NCBI RefSeq assembly: GCF_900091725.1
Contig: NZ_FMBW01000037.1
Location: 1 to 64,000, forward strand
Direction: 5' to 3'
Source: Streptomyces sp. DvalAA-43
Lineage (GTDB): Bacteria > Actinomycetota > Actinomycetes > Streptomycetales > Streptomycetaceae
DNA length: 64,000 nucleotides
Shown: one piece after another, positions 8,676 through 16,926 of the stretch
How positions within the stretch are numbered: position 1 is the stretch's first letter
How the letters are laid out: every line of letters begins with the position of its first letter
The notes under the pieces: generated by a model
What the model saw: only the letters and a program-made list of their open reading frames with translations
Told to the model about the DNA's origin: nothing
The model's database searches: none
Made by a program: the position numbers and the translations under genes

Positions 8676-8846
8676 CGCTAGTCGAGTCTAGGCCGCCGCA
8701 CCGACACCCGGAGGCCGCATGACCAACCGCACACGGCCGACGGCACGCAAAGAGAGCGGACACCCACTCCCCGTGAGGGAATCCGGCCGCCGGAACCCCG
8801 CTCCGGCAAGGTCACGAAAATGTATCGGGCATATCGAACATCAACC

Positions 8847-8876
8847 TTCACAGCAGCACCATGGGTTGGCTAGCGT
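8847..8876 (+). promoter_or_regulatory. Promoter upstream of the c-di-AMP riboswitch
   Basis: -35 TTCACA at 8847-8852, 18-base spacer, -10 TAGCGT at 8871-8876; predicted start near 8883. This gives a roughly 210-base leader that holds the riboswitch. Confidence 0.55.
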
Positions 8877-8927
8877 GCTCGACCGGGCGGCCCGTACCCC
8901 CTTGAGGCGAACCACGCCGAGCGGGCA

Positions 8928-9075
8928 CCCCCGCCGAATCCGGGCTTCCCACGCGGGAGTTCGGAACCGGGGACCCATACGCAGTACCGGGGTGAATCGG
9001 TCCTCATCCCCCACTCGGACCGTAGGGCAGCCTTCCGTTCCGCCCGAACCCGACAGCTAACCCGGTAGGCGGTCC
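8928..9075 (+). ncRNA. Cyclic di-AMP riboswitch (ydaO/yuaA type)
   Basis: The leader of the NlpC/P60 gene carries the ordered conserved blocks of this class: CCGAATCCGGGC near 8934, GGAACCGGGGACCCA near 8963, GGGGTGAATC near 8989, and CCCGAACCCGACAGCTAA followed by CCCGGTAGGCGG (9043-9072). In Streptomyces this RNA is known upstream of cell-wall hydrolase genes such as rpfA, where c-di-AMP binding lowers expression. Here it ends about 20 bases before the start of the hydrolase. The identification rests on conserved blocks and context; exact boundaries are approximate. Confidence 0.88.
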
Positions 9076-9094
9076 ACGGAAGGAGATGCCGGTC

Positions 9095-10234
9095 TTGGCA
9101 TCGCATCGCAAACCGCGCGCACGGGTGCGCACCACCGCACCGGCCGTCGGGCTCACCACGGCGGCGCTGGCCTCCGTGACCCTGTTCTCCACGCAGAGCG
9201 CCGTGGCCGCGCCCGGCCCGAAGCCCGGTGTCGAGGACGTACAGAAGAAGGTCGACGACCTCTACCGGCAGGCGGGCACCGCGACCCAGCGGTACAACCA
9301 GGCGAAGGAGGCCTCGGCCGCCCAGCGTGCCAAGGTCGACGCCCTGCTGGACGATGTCGCGCAGCGCGCCGACAAGCTCAACGACGCGCGCAGGACACTG
9401 GGCACCTACGCGGCCGCGCAGTACCGCAGCGGTTCCCTGACGCCGAGCGCCACGTTCTTCCTGGCCGACGACCCGCAGTCGTACGTCGACCAGAGCCAGC
9501 TGATGGACCGGATGACCAGCCGGCAGCAGAAGGCGGTCACGGACTTCCGCACCCAGCAGGCCAGGGCCGCGAAGAAGCGTGCCGAGGCGGTGCGGAGCCT
9601 GGAGACGCTGACGACGACGCAGACCACGCTGCGCACCAGCAAGCAGAACGTCCAGAAGAAACTGGGCGAGGCGCGCACCCTGCTGTCGAAGCTGACCGCC
9701 GAGGAGAAGGCGCGGCTCGCGGAGATCGAGCGGAAGAAGGAGGCGGAGGCCCGGCGCAAGGCGCGGGAGCTGGCGAAGCGGCAAGCAGCCGCGAAGACCG
9801 AGGCCGACCGCAAGGCCGAGGAGGCCGCGAAGGGGTCGGGCGGTACGGGGACGGGCACCGGGACCGGCTCGGACAGCGGTGCCACCACCAAGGCCGGGCA
9901 GGTCCTCGCCTTCGCCAGGGCCCAGATCGGCAAGCCGTACGTGTGGGGCGCGACGGGCCCGGCGTCGTACGACTGCTCCGGGCTGACCCAGGCCGCGTGG
10001 AAGTCCGCGGGTGTGGACATCCCCCGGACCACCTGGGACCAGGTCAAGATCGGCACCCGGGTCGCCACGGCGGATCTGCGACCGGGGGACCTCGTCTTCT
10101 TCTACGACGACATCAGCCACGTCGGCATCTACAAGGGCGACGGGATGATGATCCACGCGCCGAAGCCCGGGGCGAACGTGCGCGAGGAATCGATCTACTA
10201 CATGCCGATCCACGGCAGCGTGCGCCCGGTGTAA
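9095..10234 (+). CDS. NlpC/P60 cell-wall hydrolase controlled by a c-di-AMP riboswitch
   Basis: A 379-residue secreted protein: signal peptide (about 1-40), a long coiled coil (about 50-230, rich in Lys/Glu/Ala/Arg) like the RipA/CwlO type, a Gly/Thr linker, and a C-terminal NlpC/P60 domain. Catalytic Cys294 lies in YDCSGLTQ, His342 in DISHVGIY and the third polar residue in MIHAPKPG. It should cut D-Glu-mDAP-type bonds in peptidoglycan stems during growth or germination. An ATG at 9086 is in frame but directly abuts the AGGAG; TTG at 9095 gives 9-base spacing and an N-terminus (MASHRKP) matching the paralogue at 11000 (MAAHRKP), so I chose TTG. Confidence 0.9.
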   Translation: MASHRKPRARVRTTAPAVGLTTAALASVTLFSTQSAVAAPGPKPGVEDVQKKVDDLYRQAGTATQRYNQAKEASAAQRAKVDALLDDVAQRADKLNDARRTLGTYAAAQYRSGSLTPSATFFLADDPQSYVDQSQLMDRMTSRQQKAVTDFRTQQARAAKKRAEAVRSLETLTTTQTTLRTSKQNVQKKLGEARTLLSKLTAEEKARLAEIERKKEAEARRKARELAKRQAAAKTEADRKAEEAAKGSGGTGTGTGTGSDSGATTKAGQVLAFARAQIGKPYVWGATGPASYDCSGLTQAAWKSAGVDIPRTTWDQVKIGTRVATADLRPGDLVFFYDDISHVGIYKGDGMMIHAPKPGANVREESIYYMPIHGSVRPV

Positions 10235-10249
10235 CGGGCCTCCACCCGT

Positions 10250-10277
10250 CGCGCCGCCCCCGCACCGGGGCGGCGCG
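10250..10277. terminator. Terminator between convergent genes
   Basis: CGCGCCGCCCC (10250-10260) pairs with GGGGCGGCGCG (10267-10277) around a 6-base loop, between the NlpC/P60 gene and the small membrane protein gene. Confidence 0.7.
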
Positions 10278-10289
10278 GCGCGGGCGGGA

Positions 10290-10643
10290 TCAGGTCCAGA
10301 GCGTGGCGATGAAGATGTTGAGGACCGTCAGTCCGCCGACCGCCGCGAAGGCGCCCTTGTCGGCCTTCTCGTCGTCCCGCTTGATGTAGACGAGCGCGAG
10401 GACGACGACCAGGACCAGCAGCTTGACGCCGATCTTGATGTTGTTGACGTGGTTGCCGTCGGCCTCGTTCAGCCCGACCAGCGCGACACCGGTGACCAGC
10501 ATGGTCAGCGCACCGTGCAGCATCGCCGGGACGAACCGGGCCGTGCCCGCGCCCATCGCCTTCATCTGGGTCAGGAAACCACCCAGCAGGGAGGCGATAC
10601 CGATGATGTGCAGAGCGACGAGGGCATGAATGAGTACGTCCAT
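10290..10643 (-). CDS. Small integral membrane protein of unknown function
   Basis: 117 residues with four hydrophobic segments: about 4-24, 38-60, 68-88 and 98-115. A short charged loop (KRDDEKADKG) lies between the third and fourth. No catalytic motif is visible. It sits alone between the two NlpC/P60 genes, pointing at the first one. The gene is clearly coding from composition, but I cannot assign a function. Confidence 0.8.
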   Translation of the reverse strand: MDVLIHALVALHIIGIASLLGGFLTQMKAMGAGTARFVPAMLHGALTMLVTGVALVGLNEADGNHVNNIKIGVKLLVLVVVLALVYIKRDDEKADKGAFAAVGGLTVLNIFIATLWT

Positions 10644-10999
10644 GAGGCCGCAGCCTAGCCCCGGTCATATCACCACTCGGAAGGCAGGTACACCTTCCTG
10701 GTCATCCCACTCACGCCCGTACCAATTGCCTGACTCTGAGGCAATTTCTCCGGTCACTTGACGACAATGCCACGCCAAGTTCGGACAATAAGCGTCATTA
10801 CGACTCCTGCCCGTGCCCTGGGTTTAGCGTCCCTAAGCAGGTGACCGGCTTCACCGCCGTTCCGTACGCGGACGGCACACCGGTCGCCCCGCCGAGAGTT
10901 CCGGCGGCGGGCCGCTCCCCTTGCCGGCGCCCGCCACCGCCCCCGGCGGGCCCGCCGGTAGCCCCCGGCGGGCAGTCGTGAGGAAGGACGCACGCCCTC
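10644..10999. other. Divergent intergenic region without a riboswitch
   Basis: 356 bases between the small membrane protein (leftward) and the second NlpC/P60 gene (rightward). A hairpin, AATTGCCT (10724-10731) with AGGCAATT (10739-10746), lies near the middle in an AT-richer part. TTGACG at 10758 and TAGCGT near 10826 look like promoter pieces but do not pair at normal spacing. The ydaO blocks present before the first NlpC/P60 gene are absent. Confidence 0.65.
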
Positions 11000-12043
11000 G
11001 TGGCAGCGCACCGAAAACCCAAGCAGCGCCCGTACACCGGCCCTGCTGCCCGCACCGCCGCGACCCTCGCCTTCGCCGGGGCCGCCACCGCCGCCGCCCT
11101 GCCCGGCCCGGCGCACGCCGATCCGCAGCGCACCCCCGCCCAGGTCAGGAGCGAGGTGGACCGGCTGTACCACGACGCGGAGGTCGCCACCGAGCAGTAC
11201 AACGGCGCGAAGGAGAAGGCGACCGCCGCGGAGGGCGCCCTCGACACCCTGCGCGACGAGGCCGCCCGCAGGACCGAGCGCCTCAACGCCTCGCGCGCCG
11301 CGCTGGGCTCGTTCGCCGCCGCGCAGTACCGCACCGGCGGGCTCGACACATCCGTGCAGCTGGCCCTCTCCTCCGACCCCGACCAGTACCTGGAACGGGC
11401 GGCGTACCTGGACCGGATCGGCGACCGGCAGGCCGCCGCGCTCGACAAGGTCCGGCACCAGGTCGCCCAGATCGCCACCCTGCGCGCCCAGGCCAAGGGG
11501 ATGCAGGCCGCGCTGGCCGCCCGCCAGGCCGAGCTGAAGAAGCACCGGGCGACGATCACGGCCAAGCTGGCCGAGGCACGGCGGCTCCTCGCCCGGCTGT
11601 CCCCGCCCGAGCGCACCGCCTACGCGGACTCCGACCACGGGTCGCCCGGCCGCGCCGACCGCTCCACCGCGCGCGGCTCCGTCCGCGCGCCGAACGCCCG
11701 CGCCGCCGCGGCCGTGGCGTTCGCGTACGGGGCTCTCGGCAAGCCGTACGTCTGGGGCGCCACCGGCCCCTCCTCGTTCGACTGCTCCGGGCTCACCCAG
11801 GCCGCCTGGCGCTCCGCCGGTGTCTCGCTCCCCCGGACCACGTACACCCAGATCAACGCCGGGCGGCGCGTCTCCCGCTCCGAACTCGCCCCGGGCGACC
11901 TGGTGTTCTTCTTCTCCGGCATCAGCCATGTCGGGCTCTACATCGGCAACGGGCAGATGATCCACGCCCCGCGCCCCGGAGCGCCGGTGCGGATCGCGCC
12001 GATCGACCAGATGCCCTTCGCCGGGGCCGCCCGGGTGGCATAG
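11000..12043 (+). CDS. NlpC/P60 cell-wall hydrolase, second copy
   Basis: A 347-residue secreted paralogue of the gene at 9095: signal peptide (about 1-36), coiled coil (about 45-205), a short linker, and a C-terminal NlpC/P60 domain with Cys262 in FDCSGLTQ and His310 in GISHVGLY. The two catalytic domains are very close (both contain GKPYVWGATGP and SGLTQAAW), so this is a duplication; the linker is shorter and less Lys-rich here. Start is GTG with AGGAAGGA about 10-15 bases upstream. Unlike its sibling it has no c-di-AMP riboswitch, so the pair has probably split its regulation. Confidence 0.9.
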   Translation: MAAHRKPKQRPYTGPAARTAATLAFAGAATAAALPGPAHADPQRTPAQVRSEVDRLYHDAEVATEQYNGAKEKATAAEGALDTLRDEAARRTERLNASRAALGSFAAAQYRTGGLDTSVQLALSSDPDQYLERAAYLDRIGDRQAAALDKVRHQVAQIATLRAQAKGMQAALAARQAELKKHRATITAKLAEARRLLARLSPPERTAYADSDHGSPGRADRSTARGSVRAPNARAAAAVAFAYGALGKPYVWGATGPSSFDCSGLTQAAWRSAGVSLPRTTYTQINAGRRVSRSELAPGDLVFFFSGISHVGLYIGNGQMIHAPRPGAPVRIAPIDQMPFAGAARVA

Positions 12044-12150
12044 GCTCCCGACTCCGATCCGGATCGCCCCGTCGGCGCAGCGACCGCCTTCGGGCCGGGC
12101 CGCCGTCGGAGCGACCCGCCATCGATCAACCGGCCGGAGGACAACCGCAC

Positions 12151-12906
12151 ATGCCCATGGACGCCGATGTCCAGACCCATGCCCGTACGCTCACGCTCCG
12201 CTCCCCGGACCACGTCCGGGTCGGGTCGTTCGTGATCCGCTACAACCCGAACTGGTCACTGAAGTACGCCAACTACGCGATCCCCGACCAGGGCGCGGAG
12301 CCGACCCCCGGCGAGCTCGACGAACTGATCGCGGCCTTCCGCGAGCTGGACCGGATACCGCGTCTGGAGTATCTGCCCGGCTGGGCGCCCGCGGTCGAAG
12401 CGGCGCTGCTCGCCGCCGGGTTCACCGAGGAGAACCGGGCCCCGATCCTGGCCTGCGCACCCGGCGACCTGCTGACACCGAAGCCGGTGGACGGCCTGGT
12501 GACGGCCGAGCCCGTCACCGACGCGGAGTTCGACGCCGCCGCCCTCGTACAGCACCTCGGGTACGGCGGGAGCGGTGAGCCCGAGGACGGGACGGCCGAG
12601 TGGCTGCGCAACGCGGCGGCCGGTGGCGGGGTCGCCGCGCTCGCGACCATCGACGGCACACCCGCCGGCGCGGGCGGCTGCTCGGTGCCGGTCGACGGTC
12701 TCACCGAGCTGGCGGGTCTCGCGGTCGCCGAGGAGTTCCGCCGACGCGGCATCGGCGCCGCGCTCTCCGCCCATCTGACCGCGACCGCCTTCGAGCGGGG
12801 CTGCCGGGTGGTCTGGCTGGAGCCGGGCGACGCCGACGTGGAGCGGATCTACGTGAGCATCGGCTACCGCCGGGTCGGCGAGAAGCTGAACATCTCGCTC
12901 GAATGA
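12151..12906 (+). CDS. GNAT family N-acetyltransferase
   Basis: A 251-residue protein with a GNAT fold in its C-terminal half: the acetyl-CoA pyrophosphate loop is EEFRRRGIGAALSAHL (about residues 193-208), preceded by a beta strand (LTELAGLAV) and followed by a strand ending in SIGYRRVG. The N-terminal half (residues 1-120) may be a degenerate second GNAT domain. The acceptor substrate is unknown. The start ATG at 12151 has GGAGG ten bases away; a second in-frame ATG at 12157 is possible. It follows the NlpC/P60 gene by about 105 bases and ends before a terminator at 12972-13006. Confidence 0.85.
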   Translation: MPMDADVQTHARTLTLRSPDHVRVGSFVIRYNPNWSLKYANYAIPDQGAEPTPGELDELIAAFRELDRIPRLEYLPGWAPAVEAALLAAGFTEENRAPILACAPGDLLTPKPVDGLVTAEPVTDAEFDAAALVQHLGYGGSGEPEDGTAEWLRNAAAGGGVAALATIDGTPAGAGGCSVPVDGLTELAGLAVAEEFRRRGIGAALSAHLTATAFERGCRVVWLEPGDADVERIYVSIGYRRVGEKLNISLE

Positions 12907-12971
12907 TCCGCGGTCCCGGCCCGTCCGCACTTCGGCGGACGGCCGCCCGGCTCTTCACCCCGCTCACCGCA

Positions 12972-13006
12972 GAGCCCCTGGCATTCGCCACCGAGGCCAG
13001 GGGCTC
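12972..13006. terminator. Terminator after the GNAT gene
   Basis: GAGCCCCTGGC (12972-12982) pairs with GCCAGGGGCTC (12996-13006) around a 13-base loop. It lies between convergent genes and could also end the two-component operon from the other side. Confidence 0.65.
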
Positions 13007-13161
13007 CGCAGGTGCTCGCGGCTTCGCGGTACGGGACACGTCCTGCGCCACGCCCCCGAGGAAGGCGGTCCGGGCGGAACTCGCGCTCTCCGGCGAGGAC
13101 CCCGAGAAATCCCTTGGTACGAGGCCCACTCGCCGTATGGACCGAGGGCCGGTCCGACGGC

Positions 13162-13860
13162 TCAGACCAGCCGTCGCGCGGTGGCCCACCGGGTCAGCTC
13201 GTGGCGGTTGGAGAGCTGGAGCTTGCGCAGCACCGCCGAGACGTGCGACTCGACCGTCTTCACCGAGATGAAGAGCTGCTTGGCGATCTCCTTGTAGGCG
13301 TAGCCGCGGGCGATCAGCCGCAGTACCTCGCGCTCGCGCTGGGTGAGGCGGTCCAGGTCCTCGTCGACAGGGGGCGCGTCCGTGGAGGCGAAGGCGTCCA
13401 GGACGAAGCCGGCCAGCCGGGGCGAGAACACCGCGTCGCCGTCCTGGACCCGGAAGACCGAGTCGACCAGGTCGGCGCCGGTGATCGTCTTGGTGACGTA
13501 GCCGCGGGCGCCGCCCCGGATGACGCCGATGACGTCCTCCGCGGCATCCGAGACGGACAGCGCCAGGAACCGCACCGGGTTCTCCACCGCCCCCATCAGT
13601 GGGGCGCAGCGGCGCAGCACCTCGACGCCGCCGCCGCCGGGCAGGTGGACGTCGAGGAGGACGACCTCGGGGCGGGTCGCCGTGATGACGTTGACCGCCT
13701 GGTCGACGTCGGCGGCCTCGCCGATCACTTCGACGCCGGTCTCCTCGGTGCGGCCGATCTCGGCCTGGACGCCGGTGCGGAACATCCGGTGGTCGTCGAC
13801 GAGCACGACCCGTACCCGGCGCTCCGGGCCCCCGGCCGCTGCCTCAGTGGTCTTGGTCAT
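13162..13860 (-). CDS. NarL-family response regulator
   Basis: A 232-residue regulator. The receiver domain (about 15-140) has the acidic pair DD22-23, phospho-acceptor Asp70 (VVLLDVHLP), a conserved switch Ser and the Lys of KTITGAD. A LuxR/NarL DNA-binding helix-turn-helix follows (about 165-228; LTQREREVLRLIARGYAYKE and ISVKTVESHVSAVLRKL). The ATG at 13860 overlaps the end of the histidine kinase gene by 17 bases, so the two are translationally coupled and are cognate partners. The longer open frame upstream of 13860 is simply kinase sequence in another frame. Confidence 0.93.
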   Translation of the reverse strand: MTKTTEAAAGGPERRVRVVLVDDHRMFRTGVQAEIGRTEETGVEVIGEAADVDQAVNVITATRPEVVLLDVHLPGGGGVEVLRRCAPLMGAVENPVRFLALSVSDAAEDVIGVIRGGARGYVTKTITGADLVDSVFRVQDGDAVFSPRLAGFVLDAFASTDAPPVDEDLDRLTQREREVLRLIARGYAYKEIAKQLFISVKTVESHVSAVLRKLQLSNRHELTRWATARRLV

Positions 13861-15142
13861 CGCTCGCCCTCTCCATCTCCAGTTCGACTTCCGTGCCCCC
13901 GCCGGGCACCGAACGCAGACGCGCCGTACCGCCGTTGCGCTGCATCCGGCCGATGATTGATTCTCGTACGCCCATTCTGTCGCCCGGCACGGAATCCAGG
14001 TCGAAACCCGGACCCCGGTCGCGCACCGAGACGAAGACCGTGCGGCCCTCGACCTCCGCGTAGACCTGCACGGCGCCGCCCTCGCCACCGTACTTGGCGG
14101 CGTTGACCATGGCTTCGCGGGCGGCCTGCATCTGTGCGGTCAGCCGTTCGTCCAGCGGGCAGTCGCCCACGACGACGACCTCCAGCGGGACGCCGTGCTT
14201 GTCCTCGACCTCGGCGGCGGCGCGCTTGACCGCCTCGGCGAGGGTCTCGGGTTCGTCGTCCTCGTCCTTGCCGGTGCCCTCGGGGTTGTACAGCCAGTTG
14301 CGCAGTTCGCGTTCCTGGGCGCGGGCCAGCCTGCGGACCTCTCCCGCGTCCTCCGCGTTGCGCTGGATCAGGGTGAGGGTGTGCAGCACCGAGTCATGGA
14401 CATGGGCGGCCACCTCGGCGCGCTCCTGGGCCCGGATGCGCATCAGGCGTTCCTCGGAGAGGTCCTGGGTCATGCGGACGAGGTAGGGACCGGCCAGCAG
14501 CGCGATGCCGGTGAGGACGGCGATGGCCGCGGTCAGGACGTTGCCGAGCTGGGCGGCGGAGCCGCGTACCACCATGAAGACGGCCAGGCCCAGGCCGACC
14601 AGGGCGACCCCGGCCAGCCCCCGGGCCAGGTGCAGGACCCGGCGGCGGCTGCCGACCTCCATCCAGCGGGCGCGCCGGGCGTTGTCGGCCTGCCGCCACA
14701 CCAGTACGGAACCGGCGCCGATCAGCAGGGTGGGCCAGATGTAGCGGTTGGCCCCGCTGCCCATGTCGACGTTGCCGACGAAGATCATGGCGCCGAAGAG
14801 CAGCGCGATCAGGGCGAAGACCTGGCCCTTGTCGGGCTTGCGGAGTCGGCGCCGGCCGTCCGGGGCGGTCTCGAAGACCGAGCGCGGCGCCTCGACGCCG
14901 CCGACGCCGAGCGGGACGACGATCCAGAACACGGCGTAGAGCAGCGCGCCGAGGCCGTCCGCGAAGAACAGGCCGAGGAAGACGAACCGCACCCAGACGA
15001 CGGGCAGCCCGAGATGCCCGGCGAGACCGCGTGCGACACCGCCCAGCAGTCGCCCGTCGGCGCTGCGGTACAGCTTGCGCTGCGGTGGCTCCTCCGGTTC
15101 TGCGCTGCGGGAGCTGGTGGCGCGGGTCGTGGCGGCTGGCAT
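13844..15142 (-). CDS. PspC-domain sensor histidine kinase
   Basis: A 432-residue kinase with an unusual sensor: an N-terminal PspC domain (about residues 22-82, LYRSADGRLLGGVARGLA then two hydrophobic stretches), several further membrane segments (about 108-125, 135-150, 172-193 and 200-222), then a HisKA_3 domain with phospho-acceptor His249 in AHVHDSVLHTL and an HATPase_c domain (N-box EAMVNAAKYG, G1 box DRGPGFD). PspC-type sensors are linked to envelope stress. The start ATG at 15142 sits before the PspC domain; upstream in-frame codons lack a binding site. It is divergent from another PspC gene 200 bases away, so the pair may sense and regulate through that protein. Confidence 0.93.
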   Translation of the reverse strand: MPAATTRATSSRSAEPEEPPQRKLYRSADGRLLGGVARGLAGHLGLPVVWVRFVFLGLFFADGLGALLYAVFWIVVPLGVGGVEAPRSVFETAPDGRRRLRKPDKGQVFALIALLFGAMIFVGNVDMGSGANRYIWPTLLIGAGSVLVWRQADNARRARWMEVGSRRRVLHLARGLAGVALVGLGLAVFMVVRGSAAQLGNVLTAAIAVLTGIALLAGPYLVRMTQDLSEERLMRIRAQERAEVAAHVHDSVLHTLTLIQRNAEDAGEVRRLARAQERELRNWLYNPEGTGKDEDDEPETLAEAVKRAAAEVEDKHGVPLEVVVVGDCPLDERLTAQMQAAREAMVNAAKYGGEGGAVQVYAEVEGRTVFVSVRDRGPGFDLDSVPGDRMGVRESIIGRMQRNGGTARLRSVPGGGTEVELEMERASDDQDH

Positions 15143-15344
15143 GCCCCGATCGTCACATGTCCGTGCGGGTGGCGGCATCAGGGTCGGTCCCCCAGTCGAC
15201 CCTGATGCCCGGCCCCGGGGCGAGGGCACGACCGGTTCCGGCCCGCGCACGGGCCCGGCCTCAGGGGCCCGTCCGGCCAATATCAGGGACCGGCCAGGGT
15301 CGGCGCGGGTCCCGGTCGGGCTCCCGGCCCGTCACCATGGAGCC

Positions 15345-16676
15345 ATGACCGTTCCCCAGGACGCCTCCCCCGGTGTCGCTCCGCCCCCCGATCCGGCACC
15401 TCTGCTGCGGCGCAGTCGGCAGCACAAGGTGGTGGCCGGGGTGTGCGGCGGGCTCGGCCGGTACTGCGACGTCGATCCGGTGATCTTCCGGATCGTGCTC
15501 GGTGTGCTCTCCGTGACCGGCGGCATCGGGCTGATCTTCTACGGCTTCGCCTGGCTGCTGGTCCCGGTGGACGGCGAGGAGGAGAACGAGGCGCGCAGGC
15601 TGCTGTCCGGCCGGGTGGAGGGGGCCTCGCTGATCGCGGTGCTGCTCGCGCTGATCGGCTGCGGGCTCTTCCTCTCCATGCTGGGCAACGGCGGCACGCT
15701 GGCGTTCTCCGCGATGCTGTCGCTCGCGGTCGTCGGCTTCGCCGTGTGGACGCAGCACCGCAGGACCGCGGCGCCCGAGGATCCACTGCATCCGGCGACC
15801 GCGCAGGCGGTGGCGGACGCGCCCCCGGAGGTGAAGGCGCCGCCGTCGCCGGGCAGCCCGTCGTGGTGGCGGGACCCGATCGTCAAGGACGGTACGACGG
15901 GGCCGGTGGCCGCCGGCTATCTGTGGGGTCCGGCCGACGCGGCTCCCGTGGCCCATGCGGCGCGTCCCACGGCGGACGCCCCGTTCCGCCCGCCCCTGCG
16001 CGAGTCCGGTACCCGGGGCCCGGCCTCGATCGGCGGTGTGGTGTTCCTGTTCGCGCTGATCGCGGGCGGTCTGGGCACGGGGCTGAGCTGGGACTCCCAG
16101 CCGTTCGGTACGAGCCTGCAGTTCGGCCTGGCCGGGGCGCTCGCGGTGTTCGGGCTCGGGATGCTGGTCAGTTCGTTCCTGGGGCGGACGGGGTTCGGCA
16201 CGGTCATGCTGGCGATGATCACGGCCGCGCTGCTGGCGGGCGCGTCCGCGCTGCCCAAGAACATCACCACCCAGTGGGTCCGCGAGGGCTGGCGGCCCGC
16301 CTCGGTGGCGGCGGTCCAGCCGCACTACCAGCTGGGTACGGGGGTGGCGCGGCTGGACCTCACCGGGATCACGGTCCCCCGGGGCGCGACCGTCGCGACG
16401 GGGGTGAACGTCGGGGCGGGCCGCGCGGTGGTCGTCGTGCCCGAGGACGTGACGGTGAAGGTGGACGCGCGGGCGACCATCGGCGACATCACGCTGCCGG
16501 TCAGCCGGCCGGGCGAGGCGGCCCAGGCCGGGAAGGCGCGCGAGGTGGACGTCAACCCCGCCCAGCGGGAGCGCAGGACGCTTCCGCCGCCCCCGGGGAG
16601 CCGGCCGGCCGGAACGGTCGAGCTCACACTCGAAGTCGGCATCGGACAGGTGGAGGTCACCCGTGCTGCGTCATGA
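15345..16676 (+). CDS. PspC-domain membrane protein
   Basis: 443 residues. The N-terminal PspC domain (about 22-80, RRSRQHKVVAGVCGGLGRYC) continues into two hydrophobic segments. Further membrane segments lie at about 92-130, a charged Pro/Ala linker at 135-215, and three more segments at about 228-310. The C-terminal 110 residues form a beta-rich, probably outward domain (VARLDLTGITVPRGATV and TVELTLEVGIGQVEVTR) resembling LiaF/DUF2154-type domains. It is divergent from the PspC histidine kinase, which implies a shared envelope-stress circuit. It overlaps the next gene by 14 bases. Confidence 0.87.
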   Translation: MTVPQDASPGVAPPPDPAPLLRRSRQHKVVAGVCGGLGRYCDVDPVIFRIVLGVLSVTGGIGLIFYGFAWLLVPVDGEEENEARRLLSGRVEGASLIAVLLALIGCGLFLSMLGNGGTLAFSAMLSLAVVGFAVWTQHRRTAAPEDPLHPATAQAVADAPPEVKAPPSPGSPSWWRDPIVKDGTTGPVAAGYLWGPADAAPVAHAARPTADAPFRPPLRESGTRGPASIGGVVFLFALIAGGLGTGLSWDSQPFGTSLQFGLAGALAVFGLGMLVSSFLGRTGFGTVMLAMITAALLAGASALPKNITTQWVREGWRPASVAAVQPHYQLGTGVARLDLTGITVPRGATVATGVNVGAGRAVVVVPEDVTVKVDARATIGDITLPVSRPGEAAQAGKAREVDVNPAQRERRTLPPPPGSRPAGTVELTLEVGIGQVEVTRAAS

Positions 16677-16926
16677 GATCCGGCCCGGACGGGCGGTGGC
16701 GGGCGTGGTCATGCTCGCGCTGGCCGCGGGATACGCGGCGGACGCCGCGGGGGCCTGGGACGCCCCGTGGGTCTTCTTCTTCCCGCTGTTCTTCGGCGGC
16801 CTCTGGCTGGCCGCCACCGCGACCTGGGTGAACTACCTGATCCGTCGCCGCCGTGACGCGAGGAGGGCGTCCGCGGAGAACGCCGCGGCCCCGCCGAGCA
16901 CCAGCGGCAGCCAGGCCATGAGATAG
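16663..16926 (+). CDS. Small membrane protein coupled to the PspC gene
   Basis: 87 residues, GTG start, two hydrophobic segments (about 12-30 and 34-56) and a basic tail (LIRRRRDARR). The start overlaps the end of the PspC gene by 14 bases, typical of translational coupling, so it likely works with that protein. The last 94 bases run antisense through the 3' end of the convergent DoxX gene. No known motif; function unknown. Confidence 0.72.
   Translation: MLRHEIRPGRAVAGVVMLALAAGYAADAAGAWDAPWVFFFPLFFGGLWLAATATWVNYLIRRRRDARRASAENAAAPPSTSGSQAMR

Noticed and set aside
6315..8681. 788-residue plus-strand frame opposite pcrA
   Set aside because: It is the complement of a clear UvrD-family gene; composition (Val/Gly/Asp/Arg) is that of an antisense shadow.
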